Positions 1-9,605 of a stretch of 64,000 nucleotides of DNA are shown in pieces. The stretch is from Ampelocalamus luodianensis (lineage: Eukaryota; Streptophyta; Magnoliopsida; Poales; Poaceae). The DNA lies in contig CM070636.1 of NCBI GenBank assembly GCA_036346255.1, positions 26,171,539 to 26,235,538 on the forward strand, read 5' to 3'. Below the pieces are notes generated by a model. That model was given only the letters and a program-made list of their open reading frames with translations. It was not told the origin of the DNA and searched no databases. Numbering within the stretch: the first letter of the stretch is position 1; each line of letters begins with the position of its first letter. Made by a program: the position numbers and the translations under genes.

Positions 1-2013
1 CCCTACGGGTAAAATTTAACCTCCAAGAGGTCTTAACGGCTGAGAATTGGCCTAGGTGGTCCTTAGTGGTTTTCTTTACAACGAGCCTCAAGGGTAGTGA
101 TCGTGACGGTCCAGATCTCCACAGGGGAGATCATGAACGGCCAAAATCGACCCGAGGTGGTCCTAAGGTTTGTCGGGGGTGGTCTAAAGTATGACAACAG
201 GGAATGAGGTCCACGAGTAAGCGATACAAGGAACCCTTCCGACAGCTATTAATTGCTCCAGCAATAAACTCCTAATGATCAGCATTTAATCCTCAGATCC
301 TGGTCGGAACTTGACAACGTACCAGCCCGTTGCCGTCCGACAAACCCGAGGGTGGTCAGGGGCTTGCCGACGGTGACGAGGACCAAAACGACAAAACTAC
401 GGAAAGTAAAACGAGCTCCGTAAAACTAGAAAAACAACAAGAGCTTAGCCAAGAGAGGGCACCTGAGGTTGGAGAAAGCAAGGAGATAGCAGGAGCGGCT
501 CCGACGACCAAAAGCTTGCCGGAGATAAGGAAGAAGGAGATCCGACCTCAAAGAACAAGTTCCCACTTTGAAAATCCCTGAGGAGGCCAAACAAACCAAG
601 TTAGGGAAATGATCAAAGTGCCTAAATGGACAAGTTGGCACGCCAAGAAATGCAAATGAACCACTGGAGCTCGGATGGCCTTGAGGAGCTCCAAAGTTCG
701 ACAATGGCGAGGGGGTGCCCTCGGGTGTTGTGAGTAAGGGAACACAGAGAGGAGCCCAGGGTTTCTTTAAGGTTGAGAGAGAGTGAGGGGAAACAAGGTT
801 GAGCTTCAAGGTTACACTGAGTCAACAGTTTCTGCCATGGAAGTACATGAAATGATAGGGCAGGTGGAAAGGAGACTTTGGGGAAAAAGGTGCTGACAAG
901 AATTAAAAGTTGGCAGAACTAGCCGTTGACAAGGACATGAAAAGACAAGGCACTGCTCCCTACTGCCGAGGCTCTGACACGCGTGTGAAAACGATGCTGA
1001 CTAGGCTCAGGGAGGTCCCACCAATCAGTGAAAGAGCTCAAAGAGGACTGGTCGAGGAATACAATGTTTGATTTAGGTGTGGAGCTCGAGCTGGGGAGGT
1101 GTTGACGGTTGGATTTGAATCGAAGGGCCCTGATTTAAGGAAGTGATCGGAGGTCCTAAGCCGCAAGAAGGTCTGAGACATAGATCAAATGATGGACGGC
1201 TCACGATCTCCTCGGTGCCAAAGTGGTCGACCGAGGTGGTCTTTGCAAAGGTGCAAAAGGGTGGTCCAAGGGGAGGTCGGGGGGGTTGTCTTTGTAAAAG
1301 CCCGAAGGGAGGTCCTAGGGGATGACCAAGCGTGGTCTGAGGAGGCCTTCGGGAGGTCTGTGAGGAGGTTCTCGAAGATCTTCAGCAGCAGGGCAAAGAT
1401 CCAACGGCTGATATTGTTTGCGCCCAAAGGACAGAGCTCGAGGTGCTCCAATGGGTGGGGTTCAACCGAGACAGTGGTTTGGGCTCGAGTCCGACTTGAA
1501 CCCAAACAGGACCTTGACCTAGGGTTGGATTTTTGAACTGAAACTTTGAGGGATATTTAGAGGTAGCAAACTAACTCCAAAATTTCTGAAATTTTTATAG
1601 TAGCTTGCTAACTCTGAGGTGGACCTTGTATAAAATTTCCAGAGGTTTTTATGTAGAGCATTTTTTTTTGCTAAAAATTCTTCCAGGTGCTGATTAAGGT
1701 TTGACCAAAGGTCAGAATGGTTTGATTGCCTCTTAGAATATTCAAGCAATTTCTAAAGATTGTGAAATTTTTCAGAGGGGTCACATATCAACCCTAGGAC
1801 TTAGGAAAAATATTCTCAGAGAATTATTACAAGATTTGACAAGAGGGTTTTGGAAAGGCGGGGTTTAAGGTCGAATGACTTGTGGCTTGTATTTCCATAA
1901 TTTTATTACAAGAATTTTCAAAAACATATTGGAATTACAAGATGTAAGAAAAAGTTTTAATTTCTACCCATTTTCTTACATTTGAAAGACAAGTTGAAAA
2001 TGAGGATGTTACA
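1..2013 (-). mobile_element. 3' LTR (partial) of minus-strand Ty3/gypsy element A
   Basis: This is a direct repeat of 7596-9605 with about a dozen substitutions and a few 1-3 base indels by eye, so it is the partner LTR of the same element; its outer part lies left of the window. It ends at the conserved LTR terminus (TGTTACA on the plus strand, TGTAACA on the element strand) and abuts a polypurine tract. The 83-127 aa frames here recur identically in the other LTR and show no family signature, so I do not call them genes. The high LTR identity implies a recent insertion. Confidence 0.9.
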
Positions 2014-2029
2014 AACCTCCCCCCCTTAC
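2014..2029 (-). other. Polypurine tract of element A
   Basis: Read on the element strand this is a purine run (AAGGGGGGGAGGTT) directly before the 3' LTR, the expected primer for plus-strand DNA synthesis. It fixes both the element orientation and the LTR boundary. Confidence 0.8.
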
Positions 2030-2267
2030 AAAAATCTCGTCCCGAGATTTGTTTTACTCGGAAAAGAAAGAGGGTAGTCTGCACGAGACGATCTTCTCGT
2101 TCCCATGTAGCTTCTTGCAAGCTATGCCAGAATTGGGAAGTGAAGATGGAACCACGAGCAGAGATGATCATCTTCGGCACCCCATGCAGGCTCATGATCC
2201 TGATGATATAGAGCTCCGCTAGGTGACCGGTAAGAATCTTGGTTCGGACTGGTAGGAAACGTGCCAC
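2030..2267 (-). pseudogene. Integrase-chromodomain remnant of element A, internally deleted
   Basis: The minus-strand frame reads integrase-core sequence (SLHGVPKMIISARGS, then FTSQFWHSLQEA) and jumps directly into the end of the chromodomain (TWEREDRL). In the intact order, as seen in the element at 25505-40477, these segments are separated by several hundred bases. The join at about 2100-2115 lies where both parents have a similar GAAGC..A..TGGG string, which suggests a microhomology-mediated deletion. One catalytic-core aspartate context is altered (ISARG instead of ISDRG). This piece cannot encode a working integrase. The element must have moved with proteins supplied in trans, or the deletion came after insertion. 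Confidence 0.8.
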
Positions 2268-2361
2268 TTTATTCTACACGAGGAAACTTACCAGGTCCAG
2301 ATATAACAAGGATTGTGGATCGAGAGATCCTTCTTGGTTCCAAGGGTGGTGGTGCAGGTCG

Positions 2362-2577
2362 TTGTTAGGCGGTGGAGCGATTTGTCCGTTAATTCCACTA
2401 ACAACAATCTCACCGCTAACTAGCTATACGGAGTCATCTCTCCGCAGCTAGCTATCTTAGAGTGACTATGGTCATCCTTAGTTGGTGAAGCAAATTGTCT
2501 GGTTACTTCACTAACGAACAAGACCACGGTCGGTTAACTAGCTATACGAGTCATCCGTCAGAGCTAGCCGATTAGAG
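2362..2577. repeat. Imperfect tandem pair of ~100-bp units
   Basis: Two related units (about 2362-2460 and 2475-2577) share a GTTGGTGAAGC-like start, a TTCACTAAC block, TAACTAGCTATACG followed by GAGTCATC, and an AGCTAGC-rich end before TTAGAG. The segment is absent from the other elements in this window and lies between the integrase remnant and the gag-like frame. Its origin is unknown; it may be filler captured during the internal deletion. Confidence 0.6.
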
Positions 2578-2867
2578 GAGCCGCGCCTTTGGGGTCGCAG
2601 GGATTTGAGGCAAAAACTGACATGTGATGCCCTAGGATAAAAAAAAGGAAGAAAGAGTACCGCTTAGTCGAACAAACGACGACAATCCGGAAGGTATATT
2701 GGGTTTTGAGATAGATTAGCAAGACCTTTCGAAACTAGGGAGGTACTGAGCACCAGATAAAAGAGCGAAACAAATGCCACAAAAGCAGCAAAAGATGGGG
2801 ATACAAGGGAATGAAATGCTCCGGGATTGAATACAATAGTATTAGGGTAAGGGCTAAGAAGTGTACC

Positions 2868-3727
2868 TTACACGACGTCGGGTACCTCCTGAGCTTTCCC
2901 AACAGAGATAGGATTGACTTGAGCACGGACGACCCTCCAGTCACGATGTTTCGCAGGTGCATGCGATCGAATCACAGGCCGCGAAAAGAATCGAGAGGTT
3001 GCTGCAAGGTCCTTAGGACAATTAAAAGCACAATGACCCTGGAGTTTGCAGCGGAAACAAGTGACTTTGGCTAGGTTACAGAGGCCGCTCTGCTGACTCG
3101 CAGGTGCCCAAGATCGAGACACAGCCTTTGGAGGACAAGGGGTGGCTGCACTCTCTTTAGGACAATTAAGCGCATAGTGCCCCTTGTTGTTGCAAAAGAA
3201 ACAAGTGACATCAGCTATCTGCTGACGCTTGCGACGATCCTTTAGCTTTCTCTTTCTGGCCCCAGCAACAACGGGATCTTCGACCACAATCTGAAAGTTA
3301 GGGAAGGTATAGACTGGTAATTTGTCCCGCAGCTCCGTAGACAAATCATCCAGGAACCTCGCTGGTTTGGAGGCATTGGCGGTTGCTGTGCTTACAGACG
3401 GCCGACGAAGCAGTCGTTGAAGTTCTAATGAATTGGAGATCACCTTGTTCAAACTACACTCTTTGGGATAGTGATTGCTTCCCTCGCAGAGGAAACAAGT
3501 GATTCGGCGATCGGACAATTTCGTGCAAGTGGTCTTCGTCCACGCTTTGGGCGGTGTAGTACACTCGCTCTCAGAGTGTCCTTCCTCACCACACATGTGC
3601 GCACCTTGACCTTCCCAGTTGCAACCTTCACAATGTGGCTCTCATCACCACAGCCTAAACAAAGGGAGGTAACCGCTGCCTCTCGGCAACGTGACCAAAA
3701 TCCGCCATCGCTGGTCCGTCCCAACAT
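2868..3727 (-). CDS. Gag-like protein with an array of CCHC zinc knuckles (element A)
   Basis: An open minus-strand frame of 242 codons (2868-3596) carries three clear C-x2-C-x4-H-x4-C knuckles: CFLCEGSNHYPKEC, CFFCNNKGHYALNC and CFRCKLQGHCAFNC. Its first residues (CGEEGHSESEC) are the tail of a fourth whose first cysteine is lost. The upstream frame (to 3727) holds CLGCGDESH, a fifth, separated by an apparent one-base frameshift. Between knuckles three and four lies a stretch like the C-terminus of Tekay gag (FLDDLSTELRDKLPVYTF compares with MDGLSEELQDKLSIVDF of the element at 46543). Normal gag of this clade has one knuckle, so this is an expanded nucleocapsid-like region that would bind nucleic acid. 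The N-terminal capsid part is missing and no protease or RT follows. The true start is uncertain. Confidence 0.65.
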
Positions 3728-3769
3728 CCTCGCTGAAGGGATGGGTTAGCAACGCAACCCGAAACTAGA

Positions 3770-4526
3770 AGTCGAAAGGTGCGAAAGAAAAGCCAAGGAC
3801 TAGGGAGTTCGGCAGAAAGTTGGAGTGGGGATAGATCCTAAGACGGACAAGGATTAAACCCAAAGCTCAAGGCAAAGAAACAATAACTCATTAGGAGATG
3901 AACTCTAAAGGCCCAAAACAACCACAAAATCAGCACAAAGTTTCAATCACAAGAGCAACTTCCGCATTTACTAACTCGTATGGAAAGAACGAGCAATCGG
4001 TTTAGGAATGCAAATTTCAGCACACCACTTAAGTCTTATCATAACTAAATAACAGGGTAAAATCACTAATAAGGGTGTTAGATACTTAGCCAACTAATAT
4101 CACATCTTACCCTTTTATTCCCACAAGTTTTAGTTGATTATCCTCTCATTTTCTACCCTATTTAGAAACCTTTGAGCTTGCTGTCCGAAACCGAATGATC
4201 GCTGTCCAGATTTTGCATCCAAGCCTCCTAGCCAAAACCTTCAACTTCGGAAGCTTCAAAATCTTGTAGAGGGCGGCTAACATTTCAATTTGCCAAACTC
4301 ATTGGTTCCCAAAACCCAATTTAAACGATAACACTATCTTTTTAGAAGAGGATGAGAGGAAAACAATTTTTAAAACTCAATTAGAGCAAGATGAGATAGA
4401 AAGCTAAGATGGATAAGGAATAAAATCTGAGAACTTACTTAAGCTTTCATAAATCATTTGATACTTTGAAATTAAGTTTTCCAAAATATCCTAAAGACGA
4501 TCAAGCTTGGGTTACTACGGTCGGAA
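3770..4526. other. Non-coding leader of element A
   Basis: AT-rich sequence between the primer-binding site and the gag-like frame on the element strand. No convincing reading frame. It resembles the leader at 34990-35560 of the other minus-strand element (for example ACTAACTCGTATGGAAAGAACGAG), so it is ordinary 5' untranslated/packaging-region sequence. Confidence 0.6.
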
Positions 4527-4540
4527 TGGCTCTGATACCA
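4527..4540 (-). other. Primer-binding site of element A (initiator Met tRNA)
   Basis: On the element strand this reads TGGTATCAGAGCCA, matching the usual plant initiator methionine tRNA primer site, four bases after the 5' LTR end. It confirms that the right-hand LTR is the 5' LTR. Confidence 0.9.
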
Positions 4541-4887
4541 ACTTTGTGAGGACCCCGGTTTATTCGGCTTGTACTGTTTAACCATCCACTAGGTCCTAAC
4601 AGTACAAATCAAATAAACCAAGCCTCGAGATATGTATACTTCCTAAATGCAAAGATACACACCGCTACAAAATCATGCATCAATTCCATTCATACACATA
4701 GAGCCAAGCAAAAGCAACAAGCGAAAGACACAGATAATATAAAGAGAGTTATTACAAAAGAGAGGCCGACTGCCAAAATTCATAAAGATAAGTAAATACA
4801 CAATGAAGCAAAATGGCCATAAGATGGCGATAAACAAAAGCCAATCGGTGTGCCTTTACCCACAAGGCAACCAACCGGACCGCCAAG

Positions 4888-4955
4888 CTAATCGTCCCAA
4901 ACAGCACAAGCAACACACTCACAAAAGTGAGGCCCTTGGGGCTCACCTTCTTCCT
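4888..4955 (-). other. LTR terminal exon-like module (EEEGEP…stop)
   Basis: On the element strand the segment follows TTGTTGCAG, a good 3' splice site. With one nucleotide from an upstream exon it reads EEEGEPQGPHFCECVACA, then V-W-D-D and a stop. The same frame and stop occur in the LTRs at 13482-13549, 35931-35998 and 42052-42113. It is phase-compatible with the 63-nt module at 6151-6213. No known family recognised. Confidence 0.5.
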
Positions 4956-4985
4956 CTGCAACAATTAATATTAAGCAAAGCAGAT

Positions 4986-5012
4986 GAGTACAAAACTTGT
5001 TTTTGTACTCGC
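4986..5012 (-). other. Conserved LTR hairpin
   Basis: GAGTACAAAA and TTTTTGTACTC pair around a short loop, next to CGCAAGAC. Every LTR family here has a counterpart in which both arms change together (see findings), which suggests RNA structure near the end of the LTR transcript. Confidence 0.5.
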
Positions 5013-6150
5013 AAGACTGACGTGTGAGATAACAGAACTATAATTAACTACATGCAAGCTTTATTTAAGTGGATGAGGCTTTGGACTTATTTTCAAGATA
5101 AAGCAAGTTTTCATTTACAATAAGGTAATAGATTCAAAGCAAGTTTGCAATTAACTTTTATTGTTCAAATAAAAGAGAGACAATAATAACATAGATAGAG
5201 ACAACACCAACCTAGAAGTGACTAACCCATAGTCACCACAACAATAGCATGAAGTACCCTTCATACCACCCATGTCAAGTTTAAGTTTTTAAAAGGTTGT
5301 AGTCTAGTTCTTGTGGGAAATAACCAAGCATGTCCATAACCTAGGGCGAGGCTATTCGAATAGTTTAAACCTGCAGGGTGTACCAATGTACCCACACGAT
5401 AGACCGCCTTTCCACCACCACGGTTAGCACACTTCCTTTGGCATGCGAGCATGGCTAAGTCTAACAAGACGCTTTCCAATGGGCGATGCTAATTAAGAGC
5501 CGCAACCCACGGGAGAAAGACACATTCGACACCTAACCGGTCCGCTAATGCTCCTCCAACACCACAAACACACACACACAGGAACACACCCACCGACCAG
5601 CTCATAATTAACACCTCCCAAAGTACTTAGTCAAGAGAGGTTCCATATCCCCCTCGTGTGGTTAGCACGCAACAATTGCTTGGATCAATGGCACAAGTAA
5701 CTCGGTCCTTAGGGACTTAGGCACCATTCCAATCACACCCAGAAGATCACACCAACATACCATTGTGCCCAAATCAAGATATAATTTTGTTTTGAGTTTT
5801 TGATTTGTAAATTGGTAAAACACAAGGTTGGACATAATGGAATAATAATAACATTTGTGTGATCAAGATCACCGACTAAGTCGATGATCGCCCAATACTA
5901 CCAACAACTAAGCATTGCTAAGCATCATATCGTAAAAACAAATAAAAGGCCCTAAATCATTCACCGGTGAGGATAATATTCCTAAGGCAGTGGCAGGGGT
6001 GAACAATTTAAGGGAAACAATGCAATAGGATTAGCTACCTCTATTCGGCAAAATTAATCATTGACACAAAAGCATGCATACATACAAGTTAAACAAAATA
6101 TTAGACTTTGAAAGTAATGGGATCAAGTGGGAAATGATCAAACTGCTTGC

Positions 6151-6213
6151 CTGGCTGCTGTTGCTCACTATGCTGCAGAGGAACACTCTCAAGGATGGCA
6201 CAATCGTCGGATC
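6151..6213 (-). other. LTR 63-nt exon-like module
   Basis: On the element strand a pyrimidine-rich stretch ending CGGTAG precedes the module, and AG|GCAAGC (a GC-AG type donor) follows. It reads, after one nucleotide from upstream, SDDCAILESVPLQHSEQQQP with no stop. It aligns position by position with CGNPENDPPQ-type copies in the other LTRs despite many base differences. Confidence 0.5.
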
Positions 6214-6769
6214 CTACCGAAAGAGCGAAAAAGAACCGATAAGAACAAAGAAAACGAAAAAGACTCTAAAACCAAAATACTCCAAATGCTCTGAAAATTC
6301 TACAGCAGCAAGAGCATGATTTACAAAGAATTTAGAAACAAGAACCAAACGATTTGGAGTTTTAATGCAAAAGATATGCTCAAAACAATTTGGTTCTTAA
6401 AAAAATTGCAATTTGTTACTATTCACATAATTAAATTATTTTGTGAAAATTTCTAGAAAGGTGGTGAAGTTGAAATTTTTATGGTAGGTAGCTACTGACA
6501 TTCTAAGGCTAACACAAGTGGTTTCATGTTAATTGGAGTTAAAATGATTTAGTTATGATTTTTCTAAGTTATAAATCTAAGACATGATTAATTTCAGTAT
6601 TAAAGACTCTTCAAAACCTATACTAAGCTAAAGTACTTTAACAGATGCAATTATAGAACTTTAGTTTGTTAAATTTGGAACTACAGAGAAAAAGATATGC
6701 ATTTTTGAAGTTCAAAACAATTAATTAAACGCAAATAAAACCTTCGGGACTTAAACGGAAAACCACTCA

Positions 6770-7800
6770 AACCGGGAGGTCGTGGCGTTGATCAAAGATC
6801 GCGCGACGCACGAGCATGGGCGCAAAAAACCCCACGAGCACCGCGCGAGCAGACCACAACGCACCTAGGGAGGTGCGAGCGTGATATCGATCCAACGGCT
6901 CCGACCAGACATGCACAGCGCGCGTGGAGGAACTACTCGCGCTTAACGGAGGTCATGACCGTCGATCAAGATCCGCGGTCGAGCCCTAAGGAGGCCCTAA
7001 AGCTTTAAAACCAAAGGAGGAGGTCCGGGCGGTGAGATTTGAAAGAGGAGGTCTTAATACCATGATCGAGCGGAGAGATCCCGGGCGATAAGTTAACAGA
7101 GAGACACCTGGACGGCTGGGATCTCACCGAGGAGGTCATGGATGGCTAAAATCTACGTGGGGAGGTCCTACGCGACAGGGTTTTAACGGGAGGAGATCTG
7201 GGCGGCTCAAATCTCACGGAGGTGGTCGTGAACGGTCCAGATCAACTCGGAGGGAGGTCCTGAGAGATAACATTTTACAGAGAGAGGTCTGGACGGCTAA
7301 GATCTCCACGGGGAGGTCCTAGACGGCGCAGATCTCCCCAAGGGAGGTCTTTGAGGTGGTCTTTGCAAAATAAAAAGGGGAGGTCCTACGACTGAAGACC
7401 TCACGAAAAGGAGGATCTACGGCTAAGAGTTAAACCCGAGAGGTCTCCAATGGCTGAGATTGAGCGGAGAGTGGTCTAAAGACTTAAGGCTTTACAAAAA
7501 TAACTCTAAGGCTCAGATCTAAACTTGGGGAGGTCGTGGATGGCTAGGATGAAACCGAGGAGGAGGTCCTAACGCTGATGTTTTAACAGACAATATCCTA
7601 CGGGTAAAATTTAACCTCCAAGAGGTCTTAACGGCTGAGAATTGGCCTAGGTGGTCCTTAGTGGTTTTCTTTACAACGAGCCTCAAGGGTAGTGATCGTG
7701 ACGGTCCAGATCTCCACAGGGGAGATCATGAACGGCCAAAATCGACCCGAGGTGGTCCTAAGGTTTGTCGGGGGTGGTCTAAAGTATGACAACAGGGAAT
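6770..7800 (-). repeat. Degenerate short-period GGAGGTC repeat in LTR
   Basis: A loose motif of about 30-45 bases (GGAGGTC, some 8-12 variable bases, ACGGCT, then GATCT or GATTT) recurs many times. It continues in the partner LTR from base 1 and reappears in the solo LTR at 15480-16530. It is too degenerate for a simple satellite and looks like an old amplified regulatory or subterminal motif. No coding frame is conserved. Confidence 0.65.
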
Positions 7801-9605
7801 GAGGTCCACGAGTAAGCGATACAGGGAACCCTTCCGACAGCTATTAATTGCTCCAGCAATAAACTCCTAATGATCAGCATTTAATCCTCAGATCCTGATC
7901 GGAACTTGACAACGTACCAGCCCGTTGCCGTCCGACAAACCCGAGGGTGGTCAGGGGCTTGCCGACGGTGACGAGGACCAAAACGACAAAACTACAGAAA
8001 GTAAAACGAGCTCCGTAAAACTAGAAAAACAACAAGAGCTTAGCCAAGAGAGGGCACCTGAGGTTGGAGAAAGCAAGGAGATAGCAGGAGCGGCTCCGAC
8101 GACCAAAAGCTTGCCGGAGATAAGGAAGAAGGAGATCCGACCTCAAAGAACAAGTTCTCACTTTGAAAATCCCTGAGGAGCCCAAACAAAGCAAGTTAGG
8201 GAAATGATCAAAGTGCCTAAATGGACAAGTTGGCACGCCAAGAAATGCAAATGAACCACTGGAGCTCGGATGGCCTTGAGGAGCTCCAAAGTTCGACAAT
8301 GGCGAGGGGGTGCCCTCGGGTGTTGTGAGTAAGGGAACACAGAGAGGAGCCCAGGGTTTCTTTAAGGTTGAGAGAGAGTGAGGGGAAACAAGGTTGAGCT
8401 TCAAGGTTGCACTGAGTCAACAGTTTCTTCCATGGAAGTACATGAAATGATAGGGCAGGTGGAAAGGAGACTTTGGGGAAAAAGGTGCTGACAAGAATTA
8501 AAAGTTGGCAGAACTAGCCGTTGACAAGGACATGAAAAGACAAGGCACTGCTCCCTACTGCCGAGGCTCTGACACGCGTGTGAAAACGATGCTGACTAGG
8601 CTCAGGGAGGTCCCACCAATCAGTGAAAGAGCTCAAAGAGGACTGGTCGAGGAATACAATGTTTGATTTAGGTGTGGAGCTCGAGCTGGGGAGGTGTTGA
8701 CGGTTGGATTTGAATCGAAGGGCCCTGATTTAAGGAAGTGATCGGAGGTCCTAAGCCGCAAGAAGGTCTGAGACATAGATCAAATGATGGACGGCTCACG
8801 ATCTCCTCGGTGCCAAAGTGGTCGACCGAGGTGGTCTTTGCAAAGGTGCAAAAGGGTGGTCCAAGGGGAGGTCGGGGGGGTTGTCTTTGTAAAAGCCCGA
8901 AGGGATGTCCTAGGGGATGACCAAGCGTGGTCTGAGGAGGCCTTCGGGAGGTCTGTGAGGAGGTTCTCGAAGATCTTCAGCAGCAGGGCAAAGATCCAAC
9001 GGCTGATATTGTTTGCGCCCAAAGGACAGAGCTCGAGGTGCTCCAATGGGTGGGGTTCAACCGAGACAGTGGTTTGGGCTCGAGTCCGACTTGAACCCAA
9101 ACAGGACCTTGACCTAGGGTTGGATTTTTGAACTGAAACTTTGAGGGATATTTAGAGGTAGCAAACTAACTCCAAAATTTCTGAAATTTTTATAGTAGCT
9201 TGCTAACTCTGAGGTGGACCTTGTATAAAATTTCCAGAGGTTTTTATGTAGAGCATTTTTTTGCTAAAAATTCTTCCAGGTGCTGATTAAGGTTTGACCA
9301 AAGGTCAGAATGGTTTGATTGCCTCTTAGAATATTCAAGCAATTTCTAAAGATTGTGAAATTTTTCAGGGGTCACATATCAACCCTAGGACTTAGGAAAA
9401 ATATTCTCAGAGAATGATTACAAGATTTGACAAGAGGGTTTTTGGAAAGCGGGGTTTAAGGTCGAATGACTTGTGGCTTGTATTTCCATAATTCTTATTA
9501 CAAGAATTTTCAAAAACATATTGGAATTACAAGATGTAAGAAAAAGTTTTAATTTCTACCCATTTTCTTACATTTGAAAGACAAGTTGAAAATGAGGATG
9601 TTACA

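Larger units (their letters stand above)
4545..9605 (-). mobile_element. 5' LTR of element A (5061 bp)
   Basis: Complete LTR reading TGTGAGGACCCCGG...GATGTTACA on the plus strand. The right end is followed by TACAA, the predicted target duplication whose partner lies off the left edge. Position 9606 continues another LTR exactly where that LTR has lost its first ~121 bases, so element A inserted there. Internal landmarks, all minus sense, are a 63-nt exon-like module (6151-6213), a terminal exon-like module (4888-4955), a palindrome CTATTCGAATAG (5352-5363), a hairpin (about 4988-5012) and a GGAGGTC-rich degenerate repeat (6770-7800). Confidence 0.92.

Noticed and set aside
330..581. 83-aa open frame, repeated identically at 7925-8176
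   Set aside because: It is repeated only because both lie in the two LTRs of one element. No similar peptide occurs in other LTR families and no splice or start context supports it.
4752..4964. 70-aa hydrophobic frame that could be a membrane peptide (also 35818-36060)
   Set aside because: It overlaps the terminal exon module in another frame. The EEEGEP frame keeps its stop and Cys cluster in more copies, while this frame varies in length and sequence.
5567..5600. CA-rich microsatellite-like stretch
   Set aside because: Short and shared by all LTR copies; ordinary LTR sequence rather than an independent repeat.
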